A DNA stretch of 46,738 nt, from NCBI GenBank assembly GCA_028278325.1, contig JANQEO010000234.1, positions 1 to 46,738 on the forward strand. The letters are read 5' to 3'. Made by a program: the position numbers and the translations under genes. The DNA is from Candidatus Binatia bacterium. Its GTDB lineage: Bacteria; Desulfobacterota; Binatia; UBA1149; JAJCZL01. Below are positions 42,453 through 46,738 of the stretch, piece after piece. The notes below the pieces were generated by a model. That model had not been told where the DNA came from and did no database searches. It saw nothing but the letters and a program-made list of their open reading frames with translations. The number at the start of each line of letters is the position of its first letter. Within the stretch, counting starts at the first letter, position 1.

Positions 42453-42484
42453 CCGGGCGAGTTAGTGGTGAATCTCGCCCGGGC
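42453..42484. terminator. Hairpin at the end of the S24-like gene
   Basis: A perfect 10-bp stem CCCGGGCGAG/CTCGCCCGGG with a 12-base loop surrounds the stop codon of the minus-strand S24-like gene (stop at 42462-42464). There is no T-tract. Confidence 0.55.
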
Positions 42485-43211
42485 GTGGATGGCCGGTGGG
42501 TATGGACCGCTCGGTGGCGGTCCTGTGGGAAGCCATTGTCTCGAGGACACCGCGGATTTCACTGCAGAGTGCATCGAAGAGCCGTTTGCTTCGACTGTTT
42601 TTCAAGCACTTGAGAAGCGTGGCTAGTTGCAGGGACAGTCCGCGCCAGCGGGCCAGAGCAGTGGAGTCGTCTACGCCCTCTTCGACCCGGCTATCAACCC
42701 AGGCACACCACTGGCCGAGCTTTCGCTCGACGGAAGCGATGGTCTCGGCGTTGCCGGACTCGCCACTGCCACGGCGGTTCATTTTCACTGCCCTCACGCT
42801 GCCGTCATCGCCCCGTCTCAGAAGCCCGACTACAGTGCCGACCACGCGCGCCGGTCTATCGCCTTCCGCAGAGCGGAAAGGCAGGGGCGCGGTCTGCTGA
42901 GCGGCCACGGACACCGACCTGTTCAGGGCATCCGTACCGGCCCTACTGACACTCACCCGCCCCTTGTCCTTCAGTACGACCAGTTGAAAGGGTCTTATTC
43001 TCTGGCCCGGCTCGACGATGAGATAGTCGCCGGGCATGACTCCTAATTCTTTGAACCCTGCCGATCGCGCCCTGAGAGCGTAGAGCCGGCGGCGTTTCCA
43101 GGCCCCGTCCGGCAGACTCAGGGCATGTTCGACGTCGTAGGCGGACAACCCCGACGGGTTGCGCTTGAGGGGAGAGAAAAGCTGAGACGAGGACTCTACT
43201 GCGTTCGTCAT
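42462..43211 (-). CDS. LexA/S24-fold protein lacking the catalytic dyad
   Basis: This 249-residue protein starts at ATG 43211, directly downstream of a good promoter; a TTG at 43247 lies in that promoter. Residues about 50-133 resemble the LexA/S24 peptidase fold: FKELGVMPGDYLIVEP corresponds to LexA MKDIGIMDGDLLAV, then QLVVLKDKGRVSVSR and VVGTVVGLLRRG. The catalytic Ser (GDSM in LexA) is Gly52 here, and the catalytic Lys (TVKR) is Ser89, so self-cleavage is not expected. The N-terminus is short and has no clear LexA-type HTH. The C-terminal helical part (about 155-230) is unfamiliar. A regulatory or scaffold role is possible. Confidence 0.65.
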   Translation of the reverse strand: MTNAVESSSQLFSPLKRNPSGLSAYDVEHALSLPDGAWKRRRLYALRARSAGFKELGVMPGDYLIVEPGQRIRPFQLVVLKDKGRVSVSRAGTDALNRSVSVAAQQTAPLPFRSAEGDRPARVVGTVVGLLRRGDDGSVRAVKMNRRGSGESGNAETIASVERKLGQWCAWVDSRVEEGVDDSTALARWRGLSLQLATLLKCLKNSRSKRLFDALCSEIRGVLETMASHRTATERSIPTGHPRPGEIHH

Positions 43212-43218
43212 GGCCGTT

Positions 43219-43247
43219 ACGGTAGACGAACAAAAAGCGAAAGTCAA
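43219..43247 (-). promoter_or_regulatory. Promoter for the S24-like gene
   Basis: On the minus strand, TTGACT (43247-43242), 17 bp and TACCGT (43224-43219) form a fair sigma-70 promoter. The predicted start falls at or next to the ATG at 43211, suggesting a leaderless message. Confidence 0.5.
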
Positions 43248-43251
43248 CGCA

Positions 43252-44646
43252 TTATTTCGTGGGGAGCGTAAAGTCGCGTACCGACGCGGGCTGATAGGCG
43301 CAGTACTCGATGAGCCTGTTCACCTGGCCTTCCCATTCGGACTGCCAAAGCTCGATCACCCGGTCGGCCGGACAGCGTGCGGCCCTGACGTCTTCTTCGA
43401 GGCGGTCCAGGTATATCGACTCGTCCCTACCGTCCCCATCTTCGGCAGCCTGGCGAACCAATCCCTCGCGGCTGATCTCGACGAGCTCGCGGGCGTACTC
43501 CGAGAGCGGGTGGCGGCCGGCGCGTGCCTGCAGTCCGTCCTTGGCCGCCCGTTCGTTAAGCTCCATCCTCTCGGCCATGGGCCAGGCGGCGATCGTATCC
43601 CAGGCCGCCGCTGCGCAATCGGAATCGTACAGGATCCCCTTGAGCAGCGCCGGTGTAGCCAGCATCAACTCGCTGGACTGGCTATCGGCCGCCCGTGCTT
43701 CCAAGTAAGTCTTGAGGCGCGCTTCCGGAAACAAGGTCGAGAGGTGAAGCTTCCAATCCTCCATCGTGGCTGTATGCTCGCCGTGCCCGATCTCGAGATA
43801 GCGGCGGAAGGTCTTGTCGTAGGTCGAGACCAACTCGCCATCGCGCTGTATGAAGTACATGGGCACATCGAGAGCGTAGTCGGTGTAGGCGCCGAAGATG
43901 TTCTCGGTATCGAAAGCGAAGGGCAGGATTCCGCAGCGATCGCGATCCGTGTCCGACCACACGTGAGCGCGGTAGCTCTTGTACCCGCTCAGTGCCCCGT
44001 CGACCACAGGGGAGTTCGCCGAAACGGCTACGAGCACCGGCGAAAGTCCCATGGCCAGCTTGAACTTCAGGCGCGCGTCGGCCTCGTCTGCGTAATCGAA
44101 GTTGCACTGTACGGTGGCCGTTTGCAGCATCATGCGGTGGCCCAGGGTTCCGGTGCCCGCCATGATCCGGCGCATGTGATCGTAACGCGATTTCGGCATC
44201 CACGGCGCCAGTTCGAGCCGTGTCTTCGGAACCAGGCCAGTGGCCAGGAAGGTCAAGCCGAGATCGTCACCGACCGCGGTGATCTCGGCGATATGCTTGG
44301 CAAGCTCTTCGGCCGCGCAATGCAGGGAATCGCACTGCTGGCCGGACATCTCCAGCTGTCCGCCCGGCTCCAGCGTGATGGAGGCCGAGCCGTCGTGTAG
44401 CGCGATCAGATTGTCTCGCTCGTATACGCCCTCCCAGGGGTAGCGGGAGAGCATCTCGCCGAGGAGTGCACCGATGCCGGACTCTCCCTCGTAGGGAACC
44501 GACTCACCGTCGTTCTTGGTGACGACGGGCTTTTCGTATTCGACGCCGATCTTCCACTCGGACGGCGGCGTCGCGCCTGAATGGAGGTGGGCCTCGAGCT
44601 CTTCTATGGTGGGAACGGCTTCTCGTCTGTCCTCGGGCGTTGCCAT
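43252..44646 (-). CDS. gshA: Glutamate-cysteine ligase (plant/proteobacterial type)
   Basis: This 464-residue enzyme makes gamma-glutamylcysteine, the first step of glutathione synthesis. It belongs to the plant-type GCS2 group: EWKIGVEYEKPVV, ASITLEPGGQLEMSG, WMPKSRYDHMRRIM, MMLQTATVQCNFDYADEADARLKFKLAMGLSPVLVAVSANSP and IFGAYTDYALDVPMYF. Length is standard. It lies 6 bp after the zinc-ribbon gene and is probably the last gene of the ccmF-ccmH cluster. gshB is not in the window. Supply of a thiol next to cytochrome c maturation genes is suggestive, since the latter need reduced cysteines (inference). Confidence 0.95.
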   Translation of the reverse strand: MATPEDRREAVPTIEELEAHLHSGATPPSEWKIGVEYEKPVVTKNDGESVPYEGESGIGALLGEMLSRYPWEGVYERDNLIALHDGSASITLEPGGQLEMSGQQCDSLHCAAEELAKHIAEITAVGDDLGLTFLATGLVPKTRLELAPWMPKSRYDHMRRIMAGTGTLGHRMMLQTATVQCNFDYADEADARLKFKLAMGLSPVLVAVSANSPVVDGALSGYKSYRAHVWSDTDRDRCGILPFAFDTENIFGAYTDYALDVPMYFIQRDGELVSTYDKTFRRYLEIGHGEHTATMEDWKLHLSTLFPEARLKTYLEARAADSQSSELMLATPALLKGILYDSDCAAAAWDTIAAWPMAERMELNERAAKDGLQARAGRHPLSEYARELVEISREGLVRQAAEDGDGRDESIYLDRLEEDVRAARCPADRVIELWQSEWEGQVNRLIEYCAYQPASVRDFTLPTK

Positions 44647-44652
44647 CCCTCT

Positions 44653-45057
44653 TCAGCCGAGGTTGCCGCGTGCGGAGCCGCAGCCCGTACAGAACTTGTC
44701 GTCCTCGGCGAAGCTCGTACCGCACGCGGGGCAAAACAGGGCGGGACTTTCCGCGGCCGATTGCGGCTTGCTCTGCGCGCCGCTTTCGTCGGCGTCGCCG
44801 AGCTTTTCGATGGCGTCCAGCGCACGCCTCTCGTAGCCGGTTCTCAGCGTATCGTAGTCGTCATCGCTGAGTTTGCCCGTGGCGTGATCGAACTGTGCTT
44901 CCTTGATAGCGAGCAGGGCTATGTGCCTCTCATGCTCCCACAGTTCACGCGATTGGTGGCCGGCAGCGTCGAATCGGCCGGATTGGGAGCGCAGGAGGGG
45001 CGCAGCGATCAGGGCCGATACGGCCGTAACCATGATGACGCCGACGAAGACCTCCAC
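44653..45057 (-). CDS. Membrane-anchored zinc-ribbon protein, CcmI-like context
   Basis: This 134-residue protein has one N-terminal membrane helix (VFVGVIMVTAVSALIAAPLL), a helical stretch (LWEHERHIALLAIKEAQFDHATGKLSDDDYDTLRTGYERRAL) and a C-terminal zinc ribbon with C109-x2-C112 and C123-x2-C126. The helix with GKLSDDDYxxLRxxYExRA is common in cytochrome c maturation proteins of the CcmI type and in related zinc-ribbon proteins. It starts one base after the ccmH stop, so co-translation is likely. A role in haem or apocytochrome handling is inferred from context. Confidence 0.75.
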   Translation of the reverse strand: MEVFVGVIMVTAVSALIAAPLLRSQSGRFDAAGHQSRELWEHERHIALLAIKEAQFDHATGKLSDDDYDTLRTGYERRALDAIEKLGDADESGAQSKPQSAAESPALFCPACGTSFAEDDKFCTGCGSARGNLG

Positions 45058-45058
45058 C

Positions 45059-45520
45059 TCACAGCTCCTCCAGCGCCTTGTCGATAGCGTCGCGCTGCTC
45101 TTTGCTCAGCTGTCGAGAAGAACCGGGCGGTTCCGTTCCGGCGGCCTCTGAAGGACGTTGCCAACGGCGGATCACGACGACGATCAGGATCCCTCCGACG
45201 ATGAGCGCGGCGTAGGGCATGAACCAAGCAAGCAGATTGAATCCCTCGGGAGTCGGCGACGAGAGGATCTTTTCTCCGTACTTGTCCACGTAGGATGCGA
45301 TGATCTCCTCTCCCGGAGTCCCCGCGGCCAAGGCGTCGGCGATTTCGTTTCGCACGGGGATGGCGAAACTGCAGGTGGTGTGGTTGCAGGAATGAACGGT
45401 GAGGCCGCAGCCGCACTGGCAGGTCAGCGCTTCCTCGACCTCGGATTGAGTCATCTGGGCGGCCACCGGTTGCGCAATCACTACGCACCCGAGCAGTACT
45501 GCGGCCAGAGCGATTCTCAT
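45059..45520 (-). CDS. ccmH: Cytochrome c maturation protein CcmH
   Basis: I place the start at ATG 45520, which overlaps the ccmF stop (ATGA, 45517-45520); the longer reading from 45634 is an Arg/Pro-rich shadow. The 153-residue product has a signal peptide (RIALAAVLLGCVVIAQPVAAQ), the redox segment LTCQCGCGLTVHSCNHTTC (C34, C36, C38, C45, C50), and a membrane helix (LLAWFMPYAALIVGGILIVVVIRRW). Classical CcmH has LRCxxCQ; here the CxCxC arrangement with a later CNHxxC is different but is seen in other deltaproteobacterial and actinobacterial-type CcmH proteins. It probably reduces apocytochrome c cysteines before haem attachment. Confidence 0.88.
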   Translation of the reverse strand: MRIALAAVLLGCVVIAQPVAAQMTQSEVEEALTCQCGCGLTVHSCNHTTCSFAIPVRNEIADALAAGTPGEEIIASYVDKYGEKILSSPTPEGFNLLAWFMPYAALIVGGILIVVVIRRWQRPSEAAGTEPPGSSRQLSKEQRDAIDKALEEL

Positions 45521-46738
45521 GCTTGCCCGCGGCGGACGGCGGCGCCCTCCCGGGCTCTTTCGCGGGCCACGCTCCGGCGTGTCGGCACGACCGCTACAGC
45601 GGTTCCCACCACCAGCACTATCCCTCCGATCCACAACCAGGCCACCAGAGGATTCACGTAGGCTTGGAAGGTAGCGGTCCCGTCGTCCTCTATGCCCCCG
45701 AGTACGACGTACAGGTCGTCCTTGAGTGTCGACCGAAACGCGACCTCCGTGGCCGGCTGCTCGGGCTTCTTGTAGAAGCGTTTCTCCGGATGCAGTGTTC
45801 CGAGCTCGCGGTCTCCCGAGTAGACGACCAGGTTGGCGATCAACTGCTCGAGATGGTCATTGCTCTTGCTCTCGGCGTCACGATAGAGCACCGAGTAGCT
45901 GCCCAGTTGGAAGCTCTCCTCGGGTTTCACCGAGAAAGTCTCTTCCAACCTGTAGACCGACGACATCGTCACTCCGATGAACATGAACACGACGCCGGCG
46001 TGGATGATGTAACCACCGTAGCGGCGCTGGTTCTTCACGATCAGATTGAACAAAGCCTGGAGCAGTCCTTCATCGACCATGGCGCGTCTGGCGGTTGCAC
46101 CGCGGACGAACTCGGCGGCGATCGTGTACATCACGAATACGGACAGCGAAGTCACCAGAACCGCCGTAAGTGAACGCATCCCGAGGATGACGGCGAGGAT
46201 GCCGGCCACAGCGCCGGCCGACATGGGCCAGATGAAATTGTTGAGCAGATTACGCGCGGTGGCACGGCGCCAGGCGATCACAGGGCCGACGCCCGTGAGC
46301 AGTAACAACAGAATGGCCAGAGGTGCGTTGACCTTGTTGAAGAAAGGCGGGCCGACGGTGATCTTGACCCCGCGTACCCACTCCGAGAGCACGGGGAACA
46401 CCGTGCCCCAGAAGGTGGCAAAGGCGATGCCGACGAACAGCAGGTTGTTGAAGAGAAAGGCCGACTCGCGTGACAGCAGGGCATCGAGCTTGTGGGACGG
46501 CTTCAATTCCTTGAGCCGATACACCAGCAGGCCGATGGATACGGCCAGCGCGAGCCCCAGGAAGACGAGGAAGAACGGGCCGAGGCCTGACTGAGTAAAG
46601 GAGTGCACCGACGAGATGACGCCGCTTCGGGTAAGGAAGGTTCCGAAGATCGTAAGCGCGAAGGTCATGATGATGAGAACGAGGTTCCATACTTTGAGCA
46701 TGTCCTTTCGTTCCTGGATCATGACGGAATGCAGGTAG
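45517..46738 (-). CDS. ccmF: Haem lyase subunit CcmF (partial, C-terminal part)
   Basis: The reading frame is open through the right edge. The residues before the first in-window ATG (YLHSV, then MIQERKDMLKVWN) match the internal CcmF sequence LHSVMxQE+xxMLKxWN, so the gene extends beyond the window and that ATG is not the start. Visible parts are many membrane helices (FALTIFGTFLTRSGVISSVHSF, FLFNNLLFVGIAFATFWGTVFP, GGYIIHAGVVFMFIGVTMSS), a periplasmic region and a last helix (LWIGGIVLVVGTAVAVVPTRR). CcmF attaches haem to apocytochrome c in system I. It is coupled to ccmH by a 4-bp overlap. Confidence 0.94.
   Translation of the reverse strand, partial: YLHSVMIQERKDMLKVWNLVLIIMTFALTIFGTFLTRSGVISSVHSFTQSGLGPFFLVFLGLALAVSIGLLVYRLKELKPSHKLDALLSRESAFLFNNLLFVGIAFATFWGTVFPVLSEWVRGVKITVGPPFFNKVNAPLAILLLLLTGVGPVIAWRRATARNLLNNFIWPMSAGAVAGILAVILGMRSLTAVLVTSLSVFVMYTIAAEFVRGATARRAMVDEGLLQALFNLIVKNQRRYGGYIIHAGVVFMFIGVTMSSVYRLEETFSVKPEESFQLGSYSVLYRDAESKSNDHLEQLIANLVVYSGDRELGTLHPEKRFYKKPEQPATEVAFRSTLKDDLYVVLGGIEDDGTATFQAYVNPLVAWLWIGGIVLVVGTAVAVVPTRRSVARERAREGAAVRRGQA

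Noticed and set aside
43210..44400. A 396-codon frame antisense to gshA
   Set aside because: gshA motifs are clear on the minus strand; this frame begins inside the promoter of the S24-like gene.
45521..45634. A longer N-terminus of CcmH
   Set aside because: It is Arg/Pro-rich, lies inside ccmF, and the ATG at 45520 gives both a signal peptide and the ATGA overlap.

Overview
This is a 46.7 kb piece of a GC-rich bacterial chromosome that contains the replication origin. Gene content and order suggest a deltaproteobacterium in the broad sense (Myxococcota, Desulfobacterota or Binatota type). The clues are an F-ATPase with both b' and b subunits placed after parA-parB, a separate atpZ-atpI-atpB-atpE operon, system I cytochrome c maturation genes (ccmF, ccmH), a plant-type glutamate-cysteine ligase, and a chloroplast-like c subunit. 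This placement is inferred from gene content only. No rRNA, tRNA, CRISPR array, transposase or prophage gene was found.

Layout. Positions 1-2083 (minus) hold glpD and the start of an alkyl-DHAP-synthase-like flavoprotein. Positions 2179-4637 (plus) hold a tandem-HTH MerR regulator with a palindrome at its start, a ferritin-like diiron protein, and small unknown protein A. Positions 4696-9404 hold an alcohol dehydrogenase/acyl-CoA dehydrogenase pair, a CorC-type membrane protein and an extended SDR. pyrE follows. The minus-strand operon hemL-atpZ-atpI-atpB-atpE (10199-13274) encodes the F0 a and c subunits.

The origin core is dnaA (13482-14852), with DnaA boxes on both sides and an AT-rich stretch before dnaN. 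It is followed by gyrB, gyrA and gpsA; recF is absent from its usual place. Then come rpmH-rnpA-yidD-yidC-khpB-mnmE-mnmG-rsmG, two parS-like sites, parA-parB, and the second ATPase operon atpF'-atpF-atpH-atpA-atpG-atpD-atpC (32190-37997). The two halves of one ATP synthase therefore lie on opposite sides of oriC, both pointing away from it. Most large genes follow the same polarity, as expected for bidirectional replication.

Positions 38083-46738 hold an APC/KimA-like transporter, an L,D-transpeptidase, a secreted protein of unknown function, small unknown protein B (a clear paralogue of protein A, behind a roughly 200-nt structured leader), a LexA/S24-fold protein lacking the catalytic dyad, and a minus-strand cluster ccmF-ccmH-zinc-ribbon protein-gshA.

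The most novel material is the A/B paralogue family, the structured leader of B, the dyad-less S24-like protein, the MerR/diiron locus with its operator, and the overlapping rpmH-rnpA start.
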